Shown here: positions 42,511-51,814 of the stretch, one piece after another | Layout of the letters: every line of letters starts with the position of its first letter | How positions within the stretch are numbered: the stretch's first letter is position 1 | Assembly (NCBI GenBank): GCA_022821965.1 | Contig: JAJECN010000056.1 | Span: 62,001-126,000, forward strand | Reading direction: 5' to 3' | From: Candidatus Poribacteria bacterium | GTDB taxonomy: Bacteria; Poribacteria; WGA-4E; WGA-3G | DNA length: 64,000 nt | Program-made: the position numbers and the translations under genes | The notes under the pieces: generated by a model | What the model was told of the DNA's origin: nothing | The model's database searches: none | What the model saw: only the letters and a program-made list of their open reading frames with translations

Positions 42511-43434
42511 CTATCGCGCAGGAAGAATTTGATTGTTTGAATTCGCGTCGCTGTCGCAGGTGGCGGATTCAGTAAAGTATGGCATCTGCCAGTCGGTTTT
42601 CAAAATGTAGTGCCGCCAGAAGTATATCCAACATGGGATCGTAATTACAACTCCTATCAATCCTGCTTGCCAAAGTTCTGAAATTTCTACATCTGTTGTG
42701 GGTGAAGCGGATTCGCCAAACTTCGTTCCGAGCCAATCAAGCATCCAGGCAATGCCGTTGTTTGTGATGTGAATACTCATTGGTACAAAGAGTGACTTTG
42801 TTCGGATATAGAAAATAGCCATCACACAAGCGAAACAGAACATACCAATGATGTTGTTGTGCAGGAGTGCAAAAATTCCTGATGACACAATAAAAGCCCG
42901 GACAACGCCCCACTTGACAGACCATCGGGTCAACAGAATACCACGAAAAAAGAACTCTTCAACGATTGGAGCGACTAACACAACCGTAAGGAAATTCAGC
43001 AGATTTGCAAGCGCGTATTTATCACCAGCCCCATGGAGTGTAATTGTGGGTCCGTCGGTAAGATGCTCTTTGATAGGTTCAGGCATAACTGTGGATAGTG
43101 GGAATTGGAGAAGAAGAATGGATGACACTGAGAAAATGGCCACCGGTATTGCCCAGAAAGTATACCGTCCAAGTGTACGCCACGCTGGAAAGGTTCCAAA
43201 CAGTCGATTATAAGATAGACCTGCGCGAGATAGCATGCTGAGGGCAAACAGAGAAAAGAAAAGATATAGTAGTGGAGGTCTTAAAGCATCTTTAAGTGCG
43301 GACGACTCTTTGAGTCCAGGCAGGATGTTCTTAAGGATACCGACACAAAATAGGGTCGCAATAATCGCAAGAATGGCGTATCCGAGTAATGCTCTGGCGC
43401 GGATTCTGTCAAAAGAGGTCGAATCAAACTGCAT
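42511..43434 (-). CDS. CPBP-family (CAAX-like) intramembrane protease
   Basis: A 307-aa multi-pass membrane protein. The ABI/CPBP signature is APIVEEFFFRGILLTRW (paired glutamates and arginine), with later catalytic-site histidines in LLHNNIIGMF and MSIHITNNG. About eight hydrophobic segments. These are glutamate-type metal-independent or metal-assisted intramembrane proteases; targets are unknown. It stands alone on the minus strand. Confidence 0.85.
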   Translation of the reverse strand: MQFDSTSFDRIRARALLGYAILAIIATLFCVGILKNILPGLKESSALKDALRPPLLYLFFSLFALSMLSRAGLSYNRLFGTFPAWRTLGRYTFWAIPVAIFSVSSILLLQFPLSTVMPEPIKEHLTDGPTITLHGAGDKYALANLLNFLTVVLVAPIVEEFFFRGILLTRWSVKWGVVRAFIVSSGIFALLHNNIIGMFCFACVMAIFYIRTKSLFVPMSIHITNNGIAWMLDWLGTKFGESASPTTDVEISELWQAGLIGVVITIPCWIYFWRHYILKTDWQMPYFTESATCDSDANSNNQILPAR

Positions 43435-43583
43435 ATTGGATTTAAGGCTCTGGGTTTCTGATCGCTTGTGCGGTGGATTAACGAATTTCTAAGAATTATG
43501 GTTGTTTAAACTGAGATCAGGGATCTTGGATAGTTTACCACAAAACGTTTACGGGGTCTATCAGAAAGGATGGAAATTGGTTA

Positions 43584-43612
43584 TTGACACAGCGCGGGAG
43601 GTGTGTGATAAT
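43584..43612 (+). promoter_or_regulatory. duplicate of the tandem-PhyH promoter
   Basis: TTGACA at 43584-43589 and GATAAT at 43607-43612, 17 bp apart, with surrounding bases matching those at 19432-19460 (TTGGTTATTGAC and GTGTGTGATAAT). It now stands in front of a gene fragment and, further on, the creatininase-family gene, for which it may serve as promoter. Confidence 0.6.
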
Positions 43613-43629
43613 AATGCTACTATTGACAT

Positions 43630-43827
43630 CAGGATCGATGGGACGATATGGTTGAAGATATGACTGAGGAGCAATTCGCTGTGATGCAGGGACCTGAAGG
43701 GGATGGTCGTCATCGAACTGTACCACGACTGGTTGTGGAAGATGGGTAGGTGTCCGTTTCCTACGATCCATCAGGCGATAGTTATGCATCAAAGTTTCGA
43801 CGAAAACCGGGTGAAAAACGCGAGTAA
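43630..43827 (+). pseudogene. relic of the tandem PhyH gene (C-terminal 60 codons)
   Basis: The frame reads DRWDDMVEDMTEEQFAVMQG, GRHRTVPRLVVEDG, a TAG, VSVSYDPSGDSYASK and RRKPGEKRE, then stops at 43827. This is almost identical to the last 60 residues of the protein at 19541; the TAG replaces the CAG of a glutamine. It joins, within about 20 bp, to a copy of that gene's promoter, so about 1.6 kb has been lost between promoter and tail. The gap 43435-43583 holds nothing else. Confidence 0.88.
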
Positions 43828-43876
43828 TCGGAATCCTTGATTATAGCGTTTGACCATGATCGAAAAAGGATATCGT

Positions 43877-44770
43877 ATGACACACAATGAGGTGCGATGG
43901 GAACGGATGTTTCCCGATGAATTAGAAGCGGCACTTGAGGCGTGTCCGATGGTGTATCTACCCTATGGGTTGTGTGAACCGCACGGTTGGCACAATGCGG
44001 TTGGGATGGATGCGATTCGGGCACATGAATGCTCGTGTCAGGCAGCGCAAGCACACGGTGGGATTGTAGCACCACCGTTTTACTGGCACTGCCATGAGAT
44101 TGGCGGCTACGGTTCGTGGGGGCACAACCAAGTTAATCAAGAGCGACCGTGGCTCACAGCGATACCGCCTTGGATGTTTTTGAAGAATATCTGCTATCAC
44201 ATTCGAGCCGTGGATGCCTTGGGTTTTCACGGTGCGATTCTGTTTTCTGGGCATTCAGGTCCGCATCGGTTAGACGTGCCGGTGGTGATTGAGATTATGC
44301 AGGCATACGTCGGGGTTCGGATGTATTCGACGATGAGCATCGGTGCGGATATCGAGCGTTTCGAGGATGGTAAAGGGTTGGGCGGACACGCCGGACGCGG
44401 CGAAACATCGGTACTCTGGGCGGTCGCCCCGGACTGTGTGGATATGTCGCGGATGCCGACGGATGGTACACGCGCTCCTCATTTTGCAATGGGGGATTTC
44501 AACGAGTCCTCCAGCCGTCAAGTTGGGGAACAGATGGTGGCGGATATTGTGGCGCATTTCGGTGAGAAGACGACGGAGCTGCTAACGGCATATAAAGTAG
44601 AAGTGTCGAATCACACGCCACTGACGTTTGATGATATAGAGGGGATTTGGGAAAACGATATCCGACCGAAGTTGGCTGAGTTCGCTTCCATGCAGCCTCC
44701 TGAATCAGCACCGCCTGCTGATTCTCGTTGGTATCCCAATTCACAGGTGCCTACAGGGCGGATCCTGTAG
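43877..44770 (+). CDS. creatininase family protein
   Basis: A 297-aa metal-dependent amidohydrolase of the creatininase fold. Metal-binding sequence LPYGLCEPHGWHNAVGMD has the E, H and D arrangement of the family; FSGHSGPH and GHAGRGETSVL are the later conserved loops. Relatives open cyclic amides such as creatinine or formamidopyrimidines; specificity here is unknown. ATG 43877 is chosen for AAGGA 6-7 nt upstream; 43856 (ATG) is an alternative. It is 49 bp after the PhyH relic. Confidence 0.85.
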   Translation: MTHNEVRWERMFPDELEAALEACPMVYLPYGLCEPHGWHNAVGMDAIRAHECSCQAAQAHGGIVAPPFYWHCHEIGGYGSWGHNQVNQERPWLTAIPPWMFLKNICYHIRAVDALGFHGAILFSGHSGPHRLDVPVVIEIMQAYVGVRMYSTMSIGADIERFEDGKGLGGHAGRGETSVLWAVAPDCVDMSRMPTDGTRAPHFAMGDFNESSSRQVGEQMVADIVAHFGEKTTELLTAYKVEVSNHTPLTFDDIEGIWENDIRPKLAEFASMQPPESAPPADSRWYPNSQVPTGRIL

Positions 44771-44809
44771 CGAATCGACAGGAAACAATTGGATTTAAGC
44801 TACAGAACG

Positions 44810-45973
44810 TTACCAGTTCGTATGTGATCCGTCTCGTCGGCGCAGATGTGGCGGTTCCGCGAATTTGAATGTCTGTGACGTGACCAGTTCCTCATTAACT
44901 TCGATGCCCAAGCCCGGACCCTCCGGCACCGGTATAGAGGCACCTTCGAGCGTGAGTTGCACAGGGAATAGGTCCTCATCATAGTGTCCGGAACTTTCTG
45001 TCGGCGAGGTGCGGATTTCCAACCAAGCGAAATTGGTAACGGCAGCTGCCAGATGAACCGTCGCAGCAGTACAAATGGGCCCCAGCGGGTTGTGTGGCAT
45101 CAGGTCGATATAGTGTGCCTCGGCTAAGCCAGCAACCTTCATTGATTCCGTCAAACCACCAACATTGCATACGTCAAGTCGGGCGAAGTTCGTGATCCCA
45201 CGCTCCAGATATGGGAGAAACTGCCACTTGCTGGAAAATTCCTCTCCAATAGCAAATGGCACATCCACCATCGTCCGCAGTGATTCATACGCCTCTGGGG
45301 TCTCATCTCGGATGGGTTCCTCCAAAAAGTCAAGCGTACCGGAGGGCATACGTTGACAGAAAGATGCTGCTTCCGCAACGCTGAGTCGGTGATGGTAATC
45401 AATACCAAGGACGGGTTCAGATCCGATGGCTTCCCGAAGTGCTGTCAACCACTCCGCAGTGAGACTGATGGACTCACGTGGTTCAAAGATGTTTTCCGCA
45501 TCACCCGGTTTGGCACGATGCAACACATTTGTTCGGATGACGTTCCAGCCGTTATCAAGCAGTAATTGGGCGTTTTCGATTAATTGCTCAACCGTCGCCG
45601 CACCTGTCGTTGCGAAGCACGGGACCGCATCCCGTAGTTTTCCGCCGAGTAATTGGTAAACCGGTACGTTCAACGCCTTTCCTACAATATCGTGGAGTGC
45701 GATGTCGATTGCCGAGATCGCTCCTGTCAATGCCCGACCGCCTTCAAAATATTGGCTCCGGTACATCTCCTGCCACAATCCGCTAATCTGCATCGGATCG
45801 CGCCCAATCAGGAATTCTCGATAGTGCTTAACCGCACCTGCCACAGCCAATTCTCGACTTGAAAGTCCGGATTCACCCCACCCATAAATACCTTCGTCGG
45901 TTTCCACTTTGACGATGTGTTGATTTCTGTGTCCTACCCAAACGGGATACGGTTTGATGTCGGTGATTTTCAT
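44810..45973 (-). CDS. mandelate racemase / galactonate dehydratase-like enzyme
   Basis: A 387-aa enolase-superfamily protein. YGWGESG lies in the capping domain. Barrel ligands and bases: D and H in LGIDYHHR, E in FLEEPIRD, E in AIGEEFSS, and H in MPHNPLGP. The KxK motif of true mandelate racemases is absent (WNVIRTNV), which fits acid-sugar dehydratases such as the D-galactonate dehydratase group. AGGAAA lies upstream of ATG 45973. Convergent with the creatininase gene. Confidence 0.88.
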   Translation of the reverse strand: MKITDIKPYPVWVGHRNQHIVKVETDEGIYGWGESGLSSRELAVAGAVKHYREFLIGRDPMQISGLWQEMYRSQYFEGGRALTGAISAIDIALHDIVGKALNVPVYQLLGGKLRDAVPCFATTGAATVEQLIENAQLLLDNGWNVIRTNVLHRAKPGDAENIFEPRESISLTAEWLTALREAIGSEPVLGIDYHHRLSVAEAASFCQRMPSGTLDFLEEPIRDETPEAYESLRTMVDVPFAIGEEFSSKWQFLPYLERGITNFARLDVCNVGGLTESMKVAGLAEAHYIDLMPHNPLGPICTAATVHLAAAVTNFAWLEIRTSPTESSGHYDEDLFPVQLTLEGASIPVPEGPGLGIEVNEELVTSQTFKFAEPPHLRRRDGSHTNW

Positions 45974-46055
45974 AATAGGTTTCCTAAACTCATTGGAGGA
46001 TGTGATGCTGAGAGTGGTAAATTAAAACAAGGTTGCTGAGGTTGCTACAGATGAC

Positions 46056-46460
46056 TTAATCGGTAAAGATGTTCCAGAGCCAGAACGTTGCCGCCAGCGA
46101 TACGCCCCAACCTATTGCTGACATCTCCATCCGTCGGTTTTTGACGGAACGTTTGTATTCATTGGTATAGGCGTTAACGTATTTGGGGGACTTGCCTAAC
46201 AGTCGATCACTTGGAACTGTCGGGTTATTTACGCTTGCATGGACGACAGCGAACATCCAGCACCCCGCGCCGTAAGCGATCCAACTCAAGTTCAAGCCCG
46301 CGTCGCGTCTGGCATCTCCCTGCGCGAGTTCGACGATCGGGTCAACACGTGGCCCTTCCATTTGTGGTCATGTCATTGCTTTTACTGGAAGTATTAGGAC
46401 ATAGATACTGATCAGCATGAGGATTATCATTATCGTGGTATATCTGAAAATTGGGTTCAT
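46056..46460 (-). pseudogene. secreted/membrane protein gene interrupted by in-frame TGA after the signal peptide
   Basis: ATG 46460 follows an excellent site (AAAGGAG) and encodes a 30-residue signal peptide (MNPIFRYTTIMIILMLISIY, then VLILPVKAMT). The next codon, 46368-46370, is TGA. In the same frame the protein continues for 101 more codons from ATG 46361, with two hydrophobic segments and the stretch GKSPKYVNAYTNEYKRSVKN. The downstream part alone lacks a ribosome site and a signal peptide. The single TGA could be a recent nonsense mutation, a sequencing error, or a recoded codon; other genes in the window show no internal TGA. Confidence 0.7.
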
Positions 46461-46645
46461 AGGCTCTCCTTTGTACCTAAGAAAATCTGAGTGCCTTATC
46501 TACAAGCGATTTGGGCTAATATAGTAGAGGGTCTATTACGGGAATTATACCGGATTCTACTGTGTATGTCCATTTAAAAAAAAGACGTTTAATTTTGATC
46601 AAAGAATACTATTCTATCGCGATTTTAGAGAGATTTTACCGTCCC

Positions 46646-46674
46646 TTGAATCAAATGGTCGGATATGCTACAAT
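46646..46674 (+). promoter_or_regulatory. promoter of the nitrilase gene
   Basis: TTGAAT (46646-46651) and TACAAT (46669-46674), 17 bp apart, 26 bp before ATG 46701. Confidence 0.6.
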
Positions 46675-46700
46675 GCCAAAAACGCAAAGGGGATATTCAG

Positions 46701-47543
46701 ATGGCAAATAACCAGATTAAAGTCGCGGCATGTCAATTGCTTACAAGTGAAGACGTTTCTGCCAGCACCACAAAAGTGCTTCAACAGATTGAAACCTGTG
46801 CGGAGATGGGCATCCAGATTGCAGTATTCCCTGAAGGATGTCTATTCGGCTACTGCTGTCGGACCGATTATTGGGAACGGACTTCTCCACAGGTTTTCAA
46901 AGAAGCCGAGGCGAAAATTGCCGAAGCTGCGCGTCGGCATGGGATGGCGGTTGTCGTTGGCTCCGCGCATCACGATGGGGAGAACTGGCACAACGACTTA
47001 GCGATTTTCGACCAACAAGGAAGCCTCAAATACCGCTACGGCAAGACTTTTCTCGCTGGAGAGCAGTGGTGTATCAACAACCGCGGCAAACTACCGATTG
47101 TGCAGTTGGCAGGTGTTGACTGTTGTTTCATCATCTGCCACGATGTACGCTATCCAGAGTTAGTCAAGCTTCCAGCGGCGATGGGAGCGCAACTCTGCAT
47201 TTTCTGCTCGTGTGAAGCGGGATTATTGTCCGAATATAAGCTTTCAGCTTATCGTGCGATGCCGATCTCGCGTGCAACGGAAAACGGTATTTATCTCGTG
47301 ATGGCGAATACGCCCGCGAACCCTGATGACATCCGCTCACCAGGTTCATCACATGGAAACTCGAAGATTGTGCATCCGGATGGGAATGTCGTCACAGAGG
47401 CTGGATTTTTTGGGGATGACATCATTTCGGCAACAATAGACCTCTCGCGAGCGTCAGGTTCGCAGGCGAAGCGGACTTCCAATGAAGACACAATCCTTCG
47501 GGAATGGTTCCAACAAGGGTGCGAATTCGTTGTGAAGGTCTGA
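46701..47543 (+). CDS. carbon-nitrogen hydrolase (nitrilase superfamily)
   Basis: A 280-aa protein of the nitrilase/amidase fold that cleaves C-N bonds of nitriles or amides. The catalytic triad is visible: E in AVFPEGCLFGY, K in KYRYGKTFLAG, and C in CCFIICHDVRYPEL. Length is normal for single-domain members. ATG 46701 has AAGGGG upstream; a longer frame from 46665 has none. It is followed 31 bp later by an amidohydrolase and then a NUDIX gene, an apparent three-gene operon. Confidence 0.9.
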   Translation: MANNQIKVAACQLLTSEDVSASTTKVLQQIETCAEMGIQIAVFPEGCLFGYCCRTDYWERTSPQVFKEAEAKIAEAARRHGMAVVVGSAHHDGENWHNDLAIFDQQGSLKYRYGKTFLAGEQWCINNRGKLPIVQLAGVDCCFIICHDVRYPELVKLPAAMGAQLCIFCSCEAGLLSEYKLSAYRAMPISRATENGIYLVMANTPANPDDIRSPGSSHGNSKIVHPDGNVVTEAGFFGDDIISATIDLSRASGSQAKRTSNEDTILREWFQQGCEFVVKV

Positions 47544-47574
47544 AATCAGTAGAGTATCTAAAGGAGTGGGATTC

Positions 47575-48828
47575 ATGTCAAATAAAACCGTTCAGATCCG
47601 CTCAGCTCGACTTATAGACGGGATAGACACATCCATTAAAGTCAACCAAGCGATTCTTGTGACCGATGGACGGATTGACGCTGTTGGACCTCAAGAAGAG
47701 ATTGTGAAACGAACACCACCTGACGCGCAGCTTATTGATCTCGGTGCCGCGTATCTTGCGCCAGGTCTCATTGATGGGCATACGCATCTGAGCCTTGCAG
47801 GCGATGGACGGAATTACATTCAGATGTTCTCTGAAACTGATGAAATGATGGTCCTGACGGGTGCGATGAATCTGCAACGCCATCTTGCCGCGGGAATCAC
47901 GACTATCCGTGAGCACGGCGCGAGGAATAAGGTCGGATTTACGCTCAAGGAGGGACTTAAACGCGGTTATATTCCCGGTCCCCGCACCTTGGTGAGCGGA
48001 CGACCGATCACCTGTACAGGTGGACACTTCCACATGTGTAACGAGACAGCGGATGGCGAAGCTGAGATGCGACGCTCGGTACGTCGATTGGTTCACGAAG
48101 GGGCAGATTATATCAAGATCATGGCATCAGGTGGTGGGACTGCCGGGACGATTCCGGGACGTGCAAGTTACTCTGTCGCTGAGTTGCACGCCGCTGTCCA
48201 CGAGGCGCACCACTTCCATCGGCTCACGGTAGCACATTGCCGCGCAAAAGAATCGATGGTGCGCGCCGTTGAGGCAGGCATTGATTTGATGGAGCATGCC
48301 GAGTTTCTTGATCCAGATGGCGAACTCCGTTTTGATCCCAAAATTGCAGAGATGATGGCGGAATCTGGCATCTGGATTAGTCCAACCCTCCAAGCATGGA
48401 CAGGCTATCCGCGCATCGTTGAACTCCGTGCAAAACGCGGTAGTGATACGATTTCTGCTGATGAAATAACCGAATTGCAACGACTTGAGGCACGCGCAGA
48501 AGTACGCTTAAATGTGATGCGCCGCATGCTTGACTATGGACTCCACGAAAGGATTGTTCCCGGCACCGATTCAGGCGTTGGCAACCTTGCATTCGGTCAT
48601 CTTGACTACGATTTGCAATTGCTGGTCCAAGTAGGATTTACGCCTGCTGAGGCACTTATCTCCGCGACCCGTATCTCCGCTGAAGCAGTCGGCATGGCAA
48701 ATGACATCGGGACCATTGCACCCAGTAAGATCGCCGATCTCGTTGCTTTCGAGACTGATCCAACGCGCGATGTAGATGCCTTTAGCCGAGTGATCGCGGT
48801 ATTTCAAGCCGGGCAACGCGTGAGATAA
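47575..48828 (+). CDS. amidohydrolase family protein (imidazolonepropionase-like)
   Basis: A 417-aa metal-dependent hydrolase. Metal ligands: HxH in GLIDGHTHLSL, lysine in YIKIMASGGG, histidines in LTVAHCRAKE and LMEHAEFLD, and D in VPGTDSGVGN. The C-terminal IAPSKIADLVAFETDP is the usual beta-sandwich return. It should hydrolyse a cyclic amide, dipeptide or lactone; the exact substrate is not evident. AAGGAG lies before ATG 47575. Confidence 0.9.
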   Translation: MSNKTVQIRSARLIDGIDTSIKVNQAILVTDGRIDAVGPQEEIVKRTPPDAQLIDLGAAYLAPGLIDGHTHLSLAGDGRNYIQMFSETDEMMVLTGAMNLQRHLAAGITTIREHGARNKVGFTLKEGLKRGYIPGPRTLVSGRPITCTGGHFHMCNETADGEAEMRRSVRRLVHEGADYIKIMASGGGTAGTIPGRASYSVAELHAAVHEAHHFHRLTVAHCRAKESMVRAVEAGIDLMEHAEFLDPDGELRFDPKIAEMMAESGIWISPTLQAWTGYPRIVELRAKRGSDTISADEITELQRLEARAEVRLNVMRRMLDYGLHERIVPGTDSGVGNLAFGHLDYDLQLLVQVGFTPAEALISATRISAEAVGMANDIGTIAPSKIADLVAFETDPTRDVDAFSRVIAVFQAGQRVR

Positions 48829-48836
48829 ACTACAAT

Positions 48837-49301
48837 ATGCAGTCAAACATTGACCACACTCTCATTCAGCAGTTGTTGACTGATGCGCGAAAAGATGGCG
48901 TGCAAAAATTAGTTGTGGGTGCGGTCATCTGTAAAAACAACAAATTCTTGCTCATAGAGCGAGTTCTATCTGACTTCATGGGTGGATTTGTTGAAATTCC
49001 CAGTGGTACCGTGGAGGCGGGGGAAGATCTACTCACAGCACTCGCACGGGAAGTGAAAGAAGAGACGGGACTTCTCGTAACAGCAGTTCTTGAATATCTT
49101 AGATCCTTTGATTATAGGTCCAGTTCTGGCAAAAAAACAAGACATTTTAACTTTCTTGTTGAGGTCGCGGGCAGTGAGATTAAACTCAGTCCTACCGAAC
49201 ACCAAGCATACTATTGGGTTGCGTTGTCTGATGTGGCTTTTACGACGCTTAACATCTCGGAGGCTACCAAAGAGATTCTCAAGACCGCAGCGCAGCAGTA
49301 A
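48837..49301 (+). CDS. NUDIX hydrolase
   Basis: A 154-aa protein with a complete NUDIX box, G-TVEAG-E-DLLTALA-RE-V-KEETG at about residues 58-80, in the usual position. It hydrolyses a nucleoside diphosphate linked to another moiety; substrate unknown. It begins 8 bp after the amidohydrolase stop and ends just before the convergent PhyH gene. Confidence 0.92.
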   Translation: MQSNIDHTLIQQLLTDARKDGVQKLVVGAVICKNNKFLLIERVLSDFMGGFVEIPSGTVEAGEDLLTALAREVKEETGLLVTAVLEYLRSFDYRSSSGKKTRHFNFLVEVAGSEIKLSPTEHQAYYWVALSDVAFTTLNISEATKEILKTAAQQ

Positions 49302-49307
49302 CGCAAG

Positions 49308-50060
49308 TCAAAACTCATAGATGTCCGCACGCTGTTTCGCAACCTTATGTCGGACGAGTGCTTGTAAGTCCTCTGGCATTCGTGCGAAGGTCTCTGGGAA
49401 AACAGGTTGGTGTCCACCCTCACGCATCAGATTCCACCAAGCGGGATAGTAAGCGATATTCAACGCCATACGATGTTGGTCGTCGGTTGTGTTCGTACCT
49501 TGCCCGTGCCATGTACCGCCGTGCCATAATAACACAGAACCCCGCCGTCCGCAGACAGGCACCGGATGACTTTCGGCAATGTCGGCTTGCGAAGGTCTAC
49601 GCCGTGCGCGGTGACTAAACGGTACAACGAGCGTCGCGCCGTTCTCAACGGTAAAGTCCGTTATCATCCAGATTGAATTAATCATCCACGGCGTTTCGGG
49701 TAAGCGCGCTGGTAAATCATGCGTTGAATCAGAATGGATACCGCCCTGCGGTGCACGCGGTTTGACCCATTTCGTACACGCCTCACCCAACCGTGTGCTG
49801 TCGCCGAGAAAATGGCGGACGACTTGTAGCACTTGTGGATGGGCAATACATTCCCAACACATCTCATCGAGGTTGACCACACCGAAAAGGGTTTGATACA
49901 GTTCAGCATCTGGATCCTGAAAAGTCTGTCGATTCACTGGGTCTTGATGAAGTTGGAAGTATTTCTCCGCCATTGCGTCTGCTTGTGCTGCGGGGATCGC
50001 ATCTTCAATTAAGCAGTAACCGAATGTTTCGAGATGCTCTATTGCGTCTTGTTGTACCAT
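49308..50060 (-). CDS. phytanoyl-CoA dioxygenase (PhyH) family protein
   Basis: A 250-aa PhyH protein. H109 and D111 in GGIHSDSTHD, distal H185 in TWHGQGTNTTDD, and R197 in HRMAL. The N-terminus FGYCLIEDAIPAAQAD is typical. The strand normally reading PGSH is PFSH here. Convergent with the NUDIX gene. The gap 50061-50315 upstream contains two copies of a GGATCCTT phrase followed by CTAACTGAA, but no gene. Confidence 0.88.
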   Translation of the reverse strand: MVQQDAIEHLETFGYCLIEDAIPAAQADAMAEKYFQLHQDPVNRQTFQDPDAELYQTLFGVVNLDEMCWECIAHPQVLQVVRHFLGDSTRLGEACTKWVKPRAPQGGIHSDSTHDLPARLPETPWMINSIWMITDFTVENGATLVVPFSHRARRRPSQADIAESHPVPVCGRRGSVLLWHGGTWHGQGTNTTDDQHRMALNIAYYPAWWNLMREGGHQPVFPETFARMPEDLQALVRHKVAKQRADIYEF

Positions 50061-50315
50061 TTATAGAACTCCTACCCTTTTCGGAGGATCCTTCGGTATC
50101 AGTGCGTCCTTATCCACTCTAACTGAAGTAACCAATCAATGCGAAAGTTGTTCTGAAAAGCATATTAACTATTTTACCACGCTTTATCGTGTGCGAACAA
50201 GCGGAAAAATTACGAATTTTCAAAACTATATCGGATTTAAGGCGTTGAGCAAGTTTCTGAGGATCCTTACCCTAACTGAAATTAGTCACTGGCACTGACG
50301 ACGGAGGTAAAATCA

Positions 50316-51119
50316 ATGCGGGAAAAAAATGAAGTCGAAATTGGCGAATGGAATAGACTTGTGAAAGATGCTTATAACTCACTGGAGTTTTTAGTCACAA
50401 TGCATTACCTTCGGGAACACCTTCCTGAGACGGGTAAGATTTTGGATGCAGGTGGCGGACCAGGGCGTTATACGCTCGAACTTTGTCGAGCAGGATATGA
50501 TGTCGTTCTCTTGGATATTGATCCAACGTACACGGCTTTTGCTGAAGAAAAAATCAAGTTAGAACCGAAATCCGTTTCGAGCCGATTGATTGCGTCGGTT
50601 GTTGGAGATGTCCGAGACCTCTCACGTTTTAACACGAACGACTTTGACGCGGTGCTATGTCTCGGTGGTCCGTTAACATATATCAGTGATGAAACCGAGC
50701 GAATCCAAGCAACCGCTGAATTAGTTCGAAGTGCTAAACCTGGAGCGATTGTCTGTATGAGTGTCATGGGATACTTGGCGATGCTGCGTACCGTTCTCAG
50801 TCGTGTAAGTGAAGAACTGATAATACCCCAATACTGGGAGCTAATAACGGAAGGTAAAGGGAACAACCTCGTTCAAGATAGGCTATGGCATTTTTTTCGG
50901 GCTTCTGAACTTCAACAACTCGCTGAATCGTGTGGATTGACGACGCTGGAAATGGTAGGCTGTGAGGGACTTTCAACCGGATTGTTTGAAGCCACCAACA
51001 CGGTGGCAGAAGATCCAATAAAGTGGGAACGTTGGGTTGAGTTAGTCTTGGAAACAGCGACGGAACCCGCTATAGTGGACATGGCATCGCACATCTTGTA
51101 CATCGGTCAGGTCGGCTAA
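50316..51119 (+). CDS. class I SAM-dependent methyltransferase
   Basis: A 267-aa cytoplasmic methyltransferase. Motif I is ILDAGGGPGRYTLEL, followed by an acidic end of beta-2 (VVLLDIDPTY), and motif IV-like DAVLCLGGPLTYIS. The acceptor is unknown. GGAGG precedes ATG 50316. It is convergent with a second, different methyltransferase at 51134, only 14 bp away. Confidence 0.88.
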   Translation: MREKNEVEIGEWNRLVKDAYNSLEFLVTMHYLREHLPETGKILDAGGGPGRYTLELCRAGYDVVLLDIDPTYTAFAEEKIKLEPKSVSSRLIASVVGDVRDLSRFNTNDFDAVLCLGGPLTYISDETERIQATAELVRSAKPGAIVCMSVMGYLAMLRTVLSRVSEELIIPQYWELITEGKGNNLVQDRLWHFFRASELQQLAESCGLTTLEMVGCEGLSTGLFEATNTVAEDPIKWERWVELVLETATEPAIVDMASHILYIGQVG

Positions 51120-51133
51120 AATTTATCCAACCC

Positions 51134-51814
51134 TCATCCCTTTTTATTACAGAATACCAACATAAATCTATTTTCTTCTATCTGCTTGACTTGTTCTAAA
51201 GGAAGATGTTTCTCAACAATGTACTTAGCAAAGGCAACTGTCCAAAAGTACCATGGAGACGCGTACGTGCCTTTGTCTGGAATTGTACGACTTCCTCCTA
51301 TCAAACCAGTCTGTACATCGTATCGCTCTGGAAGAACTTCCTCTCCTGCACTTTTGACTAATTGATCTTGCATAGTTAAAACGAAAATACCGTTATCCGA
51401 TAGTATCCGTTTGAGCTGGACTGACAGGCTCTCCAGCGTCTGGTAAGGTAAGTACCCAATATTGTGTGGGAGCAACGCAAAATCGAAAGAATTCTCTTTG
51501 TAAGGTAGCGCAGCCATATCCCCGATATTGAATTGACAGCGACTTTTTCTTCTGTGTGCCACCTTTTTGGCGTGGCGGAGTGGAATCTCAGCGAAGTCTA
51601 CGCCCGTGGCTATCGCGCCCATCTCTTCCATGGCAAAGGTAAATCGTCCTGCATTGCAGCCTAAGTCTAATGCGCGCATGCCGGGTCTTATGAGTTTGCG
51701 CAAGTGGTCTTCATATCTGTCAACAGCAAATTGCGATCTTGGATTATCAGGATCGGTTGTCGGGTGGACACCCGCTGCATTGTAATGTTTCCGAGTCGCG
51801 TCAAATATGCTCAT
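51134..51814 (-). CDS. class I SAM-dependent methyltransferase
   Basis: A 226-aa methyltransferase. Motif I is ALDLGCNAGRFTFAM; the next strand has ATGVDFAEIPL; post-I region FDFALLPHNIGYLPYQ. The start at 51814 follows AAGGAAAG, and is preferred to 51844, whose extra ten residues look non-native. The acceptor substrate is unknown. Confidence 0.85.
   Translation of the reverse strand: MSIFDATRKHYNAAGVHPTTDPDNPRSQFAVDRYEDHLRKLIRPGMRALDLGCNAGRFTFAMEEMGAIATGVDFAEIPLRHAKKVAHRRKSRCQFNIGDMAALPYKENSFDFALLPHNIGYLPYQTLESLSVQLKRILSDNGIFVLTMQDQLVKSAGEEVLPERYDVQTGLIGGSRTIPDKGTYASPWYFWTVAFAKYIVEKHLPLEQVKQIEENRFMLVFCNKKG

Noticed and set aside
46056-46361. Treating the downstream 101-codon part as an independent intact gene
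   Set aside because: It has no ribosome site, and a full signal peptide with a perfect site lies in the same frame directly upstream of the TGA.
50061-50315. Repeated GGATCCTT...CTAACTGAA phrase as an operator
   Set aside because: The two copies are dissimilar outside a few bases and no symmetric site is formed.
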